A stretch of 64,000 bases of DNA from Coccinella septempunctata. Lineage: Eukaryota > Arthropoda > Insecta > Coleoptera > Coccinellidae. Shown here piece by piece: positions 10,165 through 20,697 of this stretch. The stretch spans positions 29,656,936 through 29,720,935 of the forward strand of contig NC_058195.1 of the NCBI RefSeq assembly GCF_907165205.1, given 5' to 3'. The notes below the pieces were generated by a model. That model made no database searches. It was not told the DNA's origin and saw only the letters and a program-made list of their open reading frames with translations. The position numbers and the translations under genes were made by a program. Within the stretch, counting starts at the first letter, position 1. Each line of letters starts with the position of its first letter.

Positions 10165-10484
10165 TTTGTTTCGATTTATATAACATATAATTATTATATA
10201 AACAGAAGTGTCTCTGTAAACAGTTTCTTTTCAAGATGACACACAAACACAAGAAAACAAGTGACACTTTAATAGAAATATGTCATAGACTGATGCATGT
10301 AATGTCCAATGAAGCAAAGTTGCGCCGTTGCCAAGTGTATTGAAAAATGCGAATGATGACGTTCGCAGGGTTTTGTGAAGGGTTGTCAAGAATATCACTT
10401 TAAGGAAGTATTCGCAAATAGACAATTCGCAGCTATGCGAATACGCAGACTTACGAATGATGTCAAGAATAGCGCCCCTGGGCG

Positions 10485-11875
10485 TATGGGTGAGTTTCCC
10501 TCAGCAGAGCATCTATTTGCCCTAATAATTGGGGGTTGCAACCGTCTCCAACTCCTTTTGATGCCCTCTTCTTCGTGGCTTCTCCTGAATCCACGAAATA
10601 CAGCGATCCAAATGCTGGATCGGATGGGCAAACATCGCCTACTCGGTGGTATATCTGCCCTGAGATCACAAAAACAGGGGCTCCTCTCGCCAAACCTTCT
10701 CTTTGAACGATTATCGTGGAGCCGAGGGCGAGCAGCTTGTTGTAACTTTTTATATGTTATATGGAATTCTTCTATTGGGGGTGGTTGTTCATGATCAAGC
10801 CTTCAGCAGGTCCGGATAAGCGGCATTCAGCGGAATGCTCACTGCGCCTCTTTTGCAGCAAATTATATTCTCGGCGCGAAAAAATTGAGCTCAACAGAAA
10901 GAACACTCACTATTAAGCGCCTCAAGATAATGAGCAGGCGTGTCCTCCTTATGTTCAGCGACATCACACACAACAGACGTAGAGGTTTCCGTTTCGAAAT
11001 TATCGTCCTGTCCGACTTCGCAATTTTCCGATATCATCGATGACAAAACTGCTTTTGTAGATATTCTTTCAGATGGAACGACTCCAAATGAGGTGGAATC
11101 GTATTCCTCCAGTAAATCATACTGGTCTCCATCTGACAAATTATCCACAGAAGCCATTCGCACCTCTATCGGAGTCAAATTGTAGAGCAGAACAGGAGAA
11201 TAATTTTGCAATGAATAATTTAATAAATATTTGAGATCATTAAAGCTGAGCAAGCATGCTTTACCTTCCTCTTCTATACATTCACCGTTCGCTCCACGAC
11301 TGTGAGAATCGAATAGATAATAGGAGTTCGCTATTTTTCCTATACAGGTAGATAATTCCCCAGACGTAAATATAGCGGAAGTATAATTTCGAAAAACCTG
11401 TGGTAGACCTTGCGCTAACAGAATATCGAATTCTTCATGATTTTCAATGTTTATATGACCCACAACTGAATCTTCCTCATTTATATGCAATGAAAAACAA
11501 ACGTTATTGATTTTGAACTTTGGAAACACCTCCACAACTAACAAATGATTAAAAATGGGTAAATTTCGCGAAAAAATTGATTTTAAATATAATTTATCCC
11601 CGTAATCCAAAATATTATCTATGATCGCAGTGCACCAAGCTTTGAAGGGGAGAAGTTTGCTATAAGCCAATGCAACTGCCGCGATTGCAGTACATTGGTG
11701 ACCTCTGGAATCCAGACTAAATCGTTAATCATTTTGGTTTCGAGAACCTCTTACGATGGTTCTGAAGATCTCGGATTGCCTTTCATCATTATTATCACGT
11801 TGAGAAGATGAAATTAACGGAGTCATTACTTTGTCCTTGCTGGATCCTGCTATTCCAATTCCATCAGAAATATCT
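10485..11875 (-). pseudogene. Helitron-like protein with C76/USP-like protease domain, left arm
   Basis: The minus-strand frame 11670-10891 carries the protease-like module (second motif LFDSHSRGANG) and ends in SECSFC. The upstream motif GHQCTAIAAVALAY is at 11700-11655. A GGA-to-TGA change, a one-base deletion near 10800, and a TAA near 11724 break it. Beyond these the Helitron Rep-region pieces follow: ICCKRGAVS and GQIYHRVGDVCPSDPAFGS at 10693-10463. Homology ends at 10485 where the Harbinger begins; the rest lies at 1-837. An acceptor TTCAG precedes DISDGIG at about 11875. Confidence 0.75.
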
Positions 11876-11877
11876 GA

Positions 11878-12363
11878 ATTTGAAAGTAAAAAAATAAATA
11901 TAATTTACTGAACGTGAATAAATGTTCTCAATTCATGTGATATATTAGTAGTTTTATAAAATATAATTCAATACATGAATGTGATGTTCAGCGACATCGC
12001 ATACCCCAGTCAACCAGTTTCAGTCACAGGGAAGTTGTTGGGGATTACCACTGTGGAAATGCGACTTCACAATGTGGATTTAAAAAAGGTCCACCACTTA
12101 TTGGAGAGTACATCCGTACATCACATAGTAGATGTAAAAAAAGCGCCATAGACAGCAACATTGCGACTTCTCATGTTGGCAGTTTTTGGAACGAATATTC
12201 AACAGAATAAACTACTGAAGTGTATCCTCTATTGAAGTTATATTCATGTTCAATTCGTTACTTACCATTGAAAGTAATAAAATAAATATAATTTACTGAA
12301 CGTGAGTGAATGTTCTCAATTCATGTGATATATTAGTAGTTTTATAAAATATAATTCAATACA
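11878..12363. repeat. About 95-bp direct repeats flanking a 290-bp segment
   Basis: Copies at 11878-11975 and 12267-12363 share ATAAATATAATTTACTGAAC and TATTAGTAGTTTTATAAAAT. The right arm of the palindrome has the same 290-bp segment (13240-13540) with one copy of the flank (13545-13630). The segment lies in the presumed intron before the protease exon. Confidence 0.7.
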
Positions 12364-12627
12364 TTGAACTCTCATTGAATATAATGAAATTTAGTTATAT
12401 GTGGAATTACTGTAGAATATGCTAAATTTAAATTTTATATTTCGTAATTTAGTGTTCTTGCAAGATAATTAATTTTTCAAAGTATTGAAGGTGAAAAGGA
12501 ATATTGGAAAATATATCACTCATTGAATTTTTCCGAAAACATTTTCAGATTCTATAAAATTCCACAGATTTCTGATTCATTTGTGAAAAAGTCGAACAAA
12601 AATATTATACAAAAATATCTCAAATAC

Positions 12628-12687
12628 CTGGAACGAAAACTTTCTTTCCCTTCTTCGTTTGCTTGCTCCACTCTTCCTTCTCTTCAT
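12628..12687 (-). other. Candidate first exon of the Helitron-like gene
   Basis: An ATG at 12687 opens a 20-codon basic peptide (MKRRKSGASKRRRERK...) that ends at a GTATTTGAG splice donor. The third Helitron fragment near 41180-41225 preserves the ATG, the basic character and the same donor, suggesting a real exon. The phases differ by two bases between copies, so one is damaged. Direct evidence of splicing is absent. Confidence 0.4.
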
Positions 12688-12689
12688 GA

Positions 12690-13235
12690 TTCGACTCGAA
12701 GCTGAAATAAGTCAATTTGTAATGTGTTATTAGTTCGTGACAATCTTTTGTCCTACTAAAAATGACACTTAAGGAAGCTTTAAGCTAGAATAAGAGACCG
12801 TAATTTTCAATTTGGAACGTTTGTGTTTTTAATTCAGAAACATTTTCATAGAAACGTTTCATATAAACCTTTCATACGTAGGTCATTTCTGGTGCTGGGT
12901 GTACCTATGTCTCGCAAATATATATGAACCATAAAGAGAAACGTTTCACGTGGAAAATTAGTGGTTTCAGTAACAAATTTTGGTTTACTGCAGGATGATT
13001 CGCATCCACTTCTGAATGATTTAATTAACGAAATTTTTTTATAAAATTGAATGACACTATTTCTTACCTTATAAGTTTCGCAAAGTCCAAAATCCTTCTG
13101 GAGATTATTATATGTGGTACCTATTGAATATCCAAGGATATTCTATATGCATAATAATTCCATGGAAATTGCAAATTCAACATTATTTTGAGTCGCATGG
13201 AAGACAAATATAGAGTGCAAATTAATTGCCACAAT
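12690..13235. other. Palindrome spacer without recognised gene
   Basis: This is AT-rich DNA. The part to about 12890 is also present upstream of the third Helitron fragment (41230-41406), so it probably belongs to the Helitron 5' region. I see no coding signal in the remainder. Confidence 0.5.
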
Positions 13236-13633
13236 GGTAAGTAACGAATTGAACATGAATATAACTTCAATAGAGGATACACTTCAGTAGTTTATTCTGT
13301 TGAATATTCGTTCCAAAAACTGCCAACATGAGAAGTCGCAATGTTGATGTCTATGGCGCTTTTTTTACATCTTCTATGTGATGTACGGATGTACTCTCCA
13401 ATAAGTACTGGTGGACCTTTTTTAAACCCACATTGTGAAGTCGCATTTCCACAGTGGTAATCCCCAACAACTTCCCTGTGACTGAAACTGGTTGACTGGG
13501 GTATGCGATGTCGCTGAACATCACATTCATGTATTGAATTATATTTTATAAAACTACTAATATATCACATGAATTGAGAACATTCACTCACGTTCAGTAA
13601 ATTATATTTATTTTATTACTTTCAAATTAAGAT

Positions 13634-15880
13634 ATTTCTGATGGAATTGGAATAGCAGGATCCAGCAAGGACAAAGTAATGACTCCGTTGATTTCATCTT
13701 CTCAACGTGATAATAATGATGAAAGGCAATCCGTGATCTTCAAAACCATCGTAAGAGGTTCTCGAAACCAAAATGATTTACGATTTAGTCGGGATTCCAG
13801 AGGTCACCAATGTACTGCAATCGCGGCAGTTGCATTGGCTTATGGAAAACTTCTCCCCTTCAATGCTTGGTGTTCTGCGATCATAGATGATATTTTGGAT
13901 TACGGGGATAAATTATATTTAAAATCAATTTTTTCGCGAAATTTACCCATTTTTAATCATTTGTTAGTTGTGGAGGTGTTTCCAAAGTTCAAAATCAATA
14001 ACGTTTGTTTTTCATTGCATATAAATGAGGAAGATTCAGTTGTGGGTCATATAAACATTGAAAATCATGAAGAATTCGATATTCCGTTAGCGCAAGGTCT
14101 ACCACAGGTTTTTCGAAATTATACTTCCGCTATATTCACGTCTGGGGAATTATCTACCTGTATAGGAAAAATAGCGAACTCCTATTATCTATTCGATTCT
14201 CACAGTCGTGGGGCGAACGGTGAATGTATAGAAGAGGAAGGTAAAGCATGCTTGCTCAGCTTCAATAATCTCCAATATTTATTGAATTATTTATTGCAAA
14301 ATTATTCTCCTGTTCTGCTCTACAATTTGACTCCGATAGAGGTGCGAATGGTTTCTGTGGATAATTTGTCAGATGGAGACCAGTATTATTTACTGGAGGA
14401 ATACGATTCCACCTCATTTGGAGTCGTTCCATCTGAAAGAATATATACAAAAGCAGTTTTGTCATCGATGATATCGGAAAATTGCGAAGTTGGACAGGAC
14501 GATAATTTCGAAACGGAAACCTCTACGTCTGTTGTGTGTGATGTCGCTGAACATCAGGAGGACACGCCTGCCCATTACCTTGAGGCGCTTAGTAGTGAGT
14601 GCTCTTTCTGTGGAGCTCTATTTTTTCGCACCGAGAATATGATTTGCTGCAAAAGAGGCGCAGTGAGCCTTCCGGTGAGTGCCGTTTATCCGGACCTGCT
14701 GGAGGCTTTGATCATGAACAACCACCCTCAATCGAAGAACTTCATACAACATATAAGAAGTTACAACACGCTGCTCGCCCTCGGCTCCACGACAATCGTT
14801 CAAAGAGAAGGTTTGGCGAGAGGAGCCCCTGTTGTTGTGGTCTCAGGGCAGATATACCACCGAGTAGGCGATGTTTGCCCATCCGATCCAGCATTTGGAT
14901 CGCTGTATTTCGTGGATTCAGGAGAAGCCACGAAGAAGAGGGCATCAAAAGGAGTTGGAGACGGTTGCAACCCCCGATTATTAGGGCAAATAGATGCTCT
15001 GCTGAGGGAAACTCACTCATACGCCCAAATGTACTCTACCCTAGGCCAAGTGGTTCTTGACACACGACGAACCAGTGGTAACGATTCCGTCCTGCAACTA
15101 GGCCTATATTTCCACCAACAACCAGGAACCAACAGGAAGGTCTACGCGACACCTTCCACTTACACCGAAATCTCGGCGCTATTTTTCGCACAGTCGACAG
15201 GGATATACCTCCACCAGGCACAGTTCGTGTAAATTTAATAAGTACAAGTAATAGTTTCCAAATTAAGGATATCCCAAAATTGTCTCCAATTGTTGATGCT
15301 CTCTGTTATCCATTACTTTTCCCTAACGGAGAATTGGGATGGTCGACTGGGTTGCAGAAAACAATTGGAAATGAACGGATTTCAAAATTAGAATTCGAGT
15401 GCTACCGTCTGATGATTCGTGCAAATCATTTTAACCCGATCCTTCTTTCTGGACGCTTGGCTCAACAGTTCATCGTTGACAAATATGTCGAGTTAGAAGG
15501 TTTCCGATTAAATTTTTTGCGAACGCATCAGAAGAAATTACGCGTCGAGAGCTACGTCGGGCTCCAAGATTATATTGCGCGAAGAACGGTGGTGGAACCA
15601 GACGGTGGTGAAAGAATAGGTAGAGTTACTATCCTACCGAGTTCGTTCATCGGAGGGGCACGTTTCATGCAGCAAAATTATCAAGATGCAATGGCCATTG
15701 TAGCAAAATATGGCAGACCCTCCATTTTCGTCACTTTCACCTGTAACCCCAACTGGCGTGAGATCACTGAAAATATGGGAAGTATGCTGTTGAATCCTCA
15801 GGATAGACCGGAACTAATCGCGTGAGTGTTCGATTTAAAAAGGAGGGCATTTTTCGAGGATATATTGAAATTCTAAATTT
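13634..15880 (+). pseudogene. Helitron-like protein with C76/USP-like protease domain, right arm
   Basis: The longest frame (13679-15232, 517 aa) has GHQCTAIAAVALAYG near residue 43, with the candidate nucleophile Cys, and LFDSHSRGANG near residue 175 with Asp-x-His. This resembles the C76 (herpesvirus tegument-type) deubiquitinase-like layout. Helitron Rep-region signatures follow: MICCKRGAVSLP, FIQHIRSYNTLLA and GQIYHRVGDVCPSDP. A two-base insertion near 15170 shifts the frame. The next frame (15280 on) has YPLLFPNGELGW and FVTFTCNPNWR, then a TGA at 15823 where CGA would encode Arg of a RVFDLK motif. The helicase is missing, so it is 3'-truncated. Confidence 0.8.
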
Positions 15881-15904
15881 TCGGTGATGTGATCCATTAT
15901 TTAT

Positions 15905-16162
15905 TCAGGTGAAAGGAATGTAAAAATAAGAAAATTCTGTGTGTATTTCGATTATATATAAGGTATCTTGACTGAAGTTGTAAAAGTATATGGTATTTTC
16001 TAGGTTTTCCTCAATGTAGAATATTCATCCCACGGTGAAAATTTTAAATTGGCAAAAACATCAAGAATACCATATATACTTTTTGAATGTCAATCTAGAT
16101 ACCTTTGAATCAACAAAATACAGAATTTTTGTAGGTATTTCTACATACCTTTCACGTGGATA
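15905..16162. mobile_element. Palindromic MITE-like element
   Basis: Roughly 100-bp imperfect inverted arms: left AGGTGAAAGGAATGTA..AAAATTCTGT..AAGGTATCT, mirrored on the right ending ACCTTTCACGTGG. There is no coding capacity. The family is not identified. Confidence 0.6.
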
Positions 16163-16250
16163 GGTAATGAAAATAAAAATTAAATTCATGTTGTACAAAA
16201 AAAAATTCCCCATATAGGTACCTTCACATTCTGCTCTCATTCTTGAAAGG

Positions 16251-16456
16251 GAAATTGAACAACTAAATGGATTACTGACATGTTTTTATTTTAGAATTAT
16301 GAGAATATATAAAATAAAATATAAAAAAACTCAAATAAAAAACAAAACAGAACTAAAAAATCAGACAATCTCAAGAATTCATAAATTGAACAACTACATG
16401 GATTACTGACATCTTTTTATTTTAGAATTATGAGAATATATGAAATAAAATATAAC
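16251..16456. repeat. 73-bp direct repeats
   Basis: Two copies, 16251-16323 and 16384-16456, beginning AAATTGAACAACTA and differing at only a few positions. The intervening DNA is A-rich. Confidence 0.75.
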
Positions 16457-16493
16457 GGACGATGGTCCAGCAGAAAGAGAAAAATCAGGGCTG

Positions 16494-16495
<2 letters not shown>

Positions 16496-16532
<37 letters not shown>
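16496..16532. repeat. (TA)n microsatellite
   Basis: About 18 TA units directly adjoining the 3' end of the minus-strand PLE. Confidence 0.95.
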
Positions 16533-16535
<3 letters not shown>

Positions 16536-16627
16536 AGTATTGCCGTATTTTCTAATCTACTTAATTATTGGGTACTCGGTATAAAGGGGCTATGTAGACA
16601 AATCAAACAACCATTTGTCATGCACAT

Positions 16628-16664
16628 CTATATTTCGGACACTTGTTTAGGTCCTTCATCAGGA
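16628..16664 (-). ncRNA. Hammerhead-ribozyme-like core of PLE1
   Basis: The minus strand reads CTGATGA, then AGGAC / GTCC able to form stem II, then GAAA. CUGANGA and GAAA separated by a short stem is the hammerhead core, known in PLE termini. I did not model stems I and III or the cleavage site. Confidence 0.6.
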
Positions 16665-17085
16665 TGCTAAAAAAGTCAATAAAAACCTCTAAAATTTAAC
16701 AGACTAAAAAATCAGCAAGACAAAAACTTACGTTTGACCAGTTGTGGAAAGAATGGCAAAGAAACAATCAGCATGTGTCCAACCAATTACAAATCATTGG
16801 AAGGAAGAAAACTACATCAATCTTGAGAAACTACATGAATATTCTTTAAGTAATAACACAAATAAAATCGTGTCAAAAAGATCGCTAAATTAGGTTACAA
16901 GCACACTGGCGCCAAAAGTTGACACAGAGGACAGACAAATCCTCAGACCACAGAGAACTATGACAATCTGTCAAATCTTTTTCTTTAAAAGTGAAATAGG
17001 TTGTGAGTTTTGGAATAGAGATGTCGCCCCGGAATCCAAAGCGAAAGTGAGAACAATTACCATCCTCATATTTTGTGGGATGACA

Positions 17086-18358
17086 TTATAAAGTTTGTGA
17101 GAGTTGAGGAGAGATGTCGCTTTTGGAGTCCAAAGCGAGCAAATAATTATAAATGTTGCTAAGACCCTTAATGTCGGTACGCTTATTGACAGGATTTGAT
17201 TGCTCATTAATATAGCACATTTCCAAAAAAACCCGCTTTGTGTTATTTGAGCAAGAATACAGTATCTTCGGATTATCGAAATCGAAAACGTGACCACCTC
17301 TCGCAGCATGCAAAGCAAGGGCACATCTGTCAGGGTGTAGTCTGACGTCGCTTTTATGAACCGCGAATCTTCTTTTTAGGGATTGGGAGGTTTGTCCGAT
17401 ATAGACCCCATCACAGTCTAAACATCTCACTGAGTAGACACAATCAGAGCTGGAAAGAACGTCCGCTCTGTCTTTGAGATTGGTGAAGAGAAATTTATTG
17501 GGGAAAATTTTAACGTTGCTAATAGAGGAAAAAATGTGAACCAGTTTACTGGTCAAACCAGGTAATGAAGGCAGAGATGCAAACTTTATTTGGCTGACAT
17601 GTGAGTTCTCGTGGGGAGCGTCCTGTCTTTGTTCAGGCAGTGTAGTAGGAGGATGTTCAGGAGGATCGGGTGAAATCCGTCGATTGGATGTCGAGAATAT
17701 CAACTTCTTAAGCAGGCCATGGGGATATCCATTGTCTTTTAGGATGTCATATAATTTGTTCAGAGCACTCTGTTTGAAATCCATGTGAGTAAGGCCTATT
17801 ATTCTGTTCTTTAGGTTGTTAACAACGTTGATCTTCATTTGCCAATCATGGCTTGAATTGAAGTGGACATATCTTCCTGAGCTGGTCGGCTTTCTGTACC
17901 AATCCAGCTTGACTGAGTTGTCCTCAGAACGTATCACTTTGGTGTCTAGGAATGGGACAAATCTGTCTTTCTCTTCCTCTATGGTAAACTGTATATGTGG
18001 GTTAAAGGAGTTGAAGATCCTTAGGAGTTCTTCTTTCATATTTGAAGGAATGGCCAATATAATGTCATCAACATACTGGAACAAGAATGCTGGAATGAAA
18101 GATAGTTTGCCAAGGCAATATCCGATCAACACCGTCATCACCAGAGCTGCCAAAGTTGGGCTGAGGATGCTGCCCATCGGGCACCCAAAGATTTGAGAGT
18201 AAAATTCACCTTTGTATTTGAAATAGTTGGAATCGAAAAGGAACTTCAATAGGTTAACAAATTTAGGCCTAGGAATATTCGTGACAGTCTCAATCCTGCT
18301 CCAATTGTCCAATATTATCTTCTCCGTCAACTCCCAGGAAATATTGGTGAAAAGAGGT
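17086..18358 (-). pseudogene. PLE1 reverse transcriptase / GIY-YIG protein, N-terminally truncated
   Basis: The frame starts inside the RT domain. It has FGCPMGSILSPTLA, the catalytic FQYVDDII and FVPFLDTKVIR, all PLE-type RT motifs. The C-terminal part holds the GIY-YIG endonuclease: VYSVRCLDCDGVYIGQTSQ followed by HKSDVRLHPDRCALALHA. Full PLE proteins are about twice this length; the N-terminus and the first RT Asp are missing. No internal stop is visible in the remaining 414 residues, so truncation at insertion is the main defect. Confidence 0.88.
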
Positions 18359-18383
18359 AACAGTTAGAGACCTCAAATCTTGG

Positions 18384-19635
18384 GCGAACCTGAACACCAG
18401 ATTGGCAAAAGCAAGAGGAGGCCATAGCCTGCTATACCACCATACCAAGGGAGGACTTCATGGCCATTGTCAGGTTTCTTTTTGAATCCAATTACTTCAT
18501 CTTCAATGACAACTTTTACCTTCAGATTTTTGGCTCCCCAATGGGCTCTAGCTCCAGCTCGCCCATTGCGAATCTGATGGAGTTTGTGCTTGATAATGGA
18601 CTCATAGGAGTCCTTTTTTACATCCCACTGATGAAAAGATACGTGGATGACATCATCTGTTCGGTGCCTGAAGACAAGGTAACTTACCTCCTAAACAAGT
18701 TCAACTCCCAACACAACCGCATACAATTTACTCTAGAGGAGGAAACCAACAGAAGTGTCCCTTTTTTGGACACAAGGGTCATCAGGGCATCTGATAACAA
18801 GCTGATCCTTGACTGGTATCAGAAACCTTCCGCTTCAGGAAGATATTTACACTATCTTTCCAATCATACACATTCGCAGAAAGTAAACATGGTGTTGGGG
18901 TTAAAAAATCGCATCTTGAGAATTTCCCACCACTCCTTAAGGCAGAAGAACCTCAGACTCTTACATCAGTTGATGATGGAGAATGGATACCCCAGAAATC
19001 TATTGAATAGGCTAATTTACAATTCCAATTCCAGTCCACCTGAACGACAACGAAATGGAGACACGAGCGCATTCGCCACAACAGACGTCAACCTTCTCTA
19101 TTCATCCATTCCGTTGGTCAAGGGTCTAACCAATGCATTGATCAGTCTCCTAAGAACCTCAAACGTGAGATTGATACCCCGATCGGAGTTTAAGATTGAT
19201 AAACTTTTTAGTCGCACAAAAGAAAGAATCAACACCATGAACAAGAGTGGCGTAGTATATTTAGTCCCTTGCTCTGTATGTGAGGAGGTTTACATAGGCC
19301 AGACATCACAACAATTAAAGAAAAGATTGACACAGCACAAGAGCGACATAAAAAACCCCAAAAAGATTTGTGCATTGGCCGACCATACCAGGAACAGGGA
19401 TCATCTCATGGACTATGACTCTGTCCAGGTCCTTGACTGTGAGCGGAATGGAAGCAAACGATGTTTCCTAGAAATGTACCACATCATACGACAGGTCAAT
19501 TCTATGAATTATAGAAGAGACATCAATAATATCAGTAGTATCTACACATACTTGATCCGTTTCGGCCAACTCAGTGAGAGTGAGGTGGCGAGGCCACTAA
19601 GTGGAGCTGAAATGGGTACACTGGATGGTGGATGA
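18384..19635 (+). pseudogene. PLE2 reverse transcriptase / GIY-YIG protein, N-terminally truncated
   Basis: The open part contains FGSPMGSSSSSPIANL, the catalytic MKRYVDDIICS, SVPFLDTRVIR and, toward the C-terminus, VYLVPCSVCEEVYIGQTSQ with QHKSDIKN, the GIY-YIG signature. The 391-residue track from 18460 is free of stops, and in-frame similarity extends upstream to about 18400. The N-terminal half of the RT is absent. It is related to PLE1 but diverged throughout, so the head-to-head pair is not a simple inverted duplication. Confidence 0.86.
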
Positions 19636-20354
19636 GCCTCGGATGTTTGAATTTCCACCCACATTTTCCATCCTTCAGTGAGAGTGAAAGGTTGGCAAAA
19701 GTTAGTACTTGGTCAATTTCGAACCTGACAAGTGATTAAGAACCGGGTAATGTGGTCGGTGAGAGGGACCTGTTTACCGAACCGTGTTTTAGTGAGAGTG
19801 AATCACGAGGACAAATAAAGGGGAGAACAATTGACTGGAGAAAAGGACTGGAATAGTGATACCGAAGTGTAAAGAAGACAACTAGATAAAGATGAATGAG
19901 TGAACAGACTGGAAATGTGATAGTGATAATGATGTGACATTTAATGAATAAAATAGAATAAATATAATAAATTAAATTGAAAATAACACAATAACAACAT
20001 CTTATAAATAATTAATGTGATAAATGAAAAATATGACAATTCCTTGAGACCTATGTTCACGGGTTTCCACCTAGCTTCCGCTTCGTTTAACCCCTCTTTG
20101 ATGCTCTATAGTTTAGAAACTTCCGAATGTGCCTTTTTGTGTTGATTATGGTTTCATTGCTGCAGGCTATATAGGATTTATCATATTCATTTGGATATAT
20201 GCACCTCCTGACAGTTTACCCTGTGTTAACTGCGTATTATTATTATGATTGCTGTAATTCTGGAAACAACTTGAACGCCTCTGTATTTCGGTAGGTTCAT
20301 TTTATTGTTTGTCTTCCATACATGTGCTGATTTATATTCATGTTTTTAGTTGTC

Positions 20355-20382
20355 CTGAAGAAGATCCCAATGTGGATCGAAA
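20355..20382 (+). ncRNA. Hammerhead-ribozyme-like core of PLE2
   Basis: CTGAAGA, then GATCC / GGATC stem II, then GAAA, followed by CGTAGACAT. CUGANGA permits A at the variable position. It lies about 100 bp before the (TA)n tract. Confidence 0.62.
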
Positions 20383-20478
20383 CGTAGACATATGAAATTA
20401 AGAAGAGAGTACAAATATAACACCGATTATTTCCCACACCCCTTAATCATTGTCTATAATTGTTCGGGAATTAAACCA

Positions 20479-20697
<219 letters not shown>

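Larger units (their letters stand above)
838..10484 (+). mobile_element. PIF/Harbinger DNA transposon, inserted in a Helitron and itself carrying a BEL element
   Basis: The limits are inferred from where Helitron homology breaks (about 837 and 10485) by comparison with the uninterrupted copy near 15020-15060. Imperfect terminal inverted repeats share TATTCTTGAC, starting near 866 on the plus strand and matched near 10475 on the minus strand. The interior holds a Harbinger transposase in exons on the plus strand and a Myb/SANT-like exon on the minus strand, the two-gene layout known for this superfamily. The exact ends and target duplication are not certain because a GGTT-rich tandem stretch lies at the left end. 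Confidence 0.7.
10485..15880. repeat. Large inverted repeat of two Helitron copies
   Basis: The left arm (about 10485-12266) and right arm (about 13236-15055, extending to 15880 against the displaced piece at 1-837) are highly similar in opposite orientation. A spacer of about 970 bp separates them. The arms include coding sequence and the upstream intron-like DNA. Confidence 0.85.
16533..18358 (-). mobile_element. Penelope-like element 1, 5'-truncated
   Basis: Reading the minus strand, the RT palm and GIY-YIG regions lead to a 3' region with a hammerhead-like core and a terminus against (TA)n. The 5' end stops at about 18358, within RT motif A (LPLFTNIS), and abuts a second PLE in the opposite orientation. 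Confidence 0.85.
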
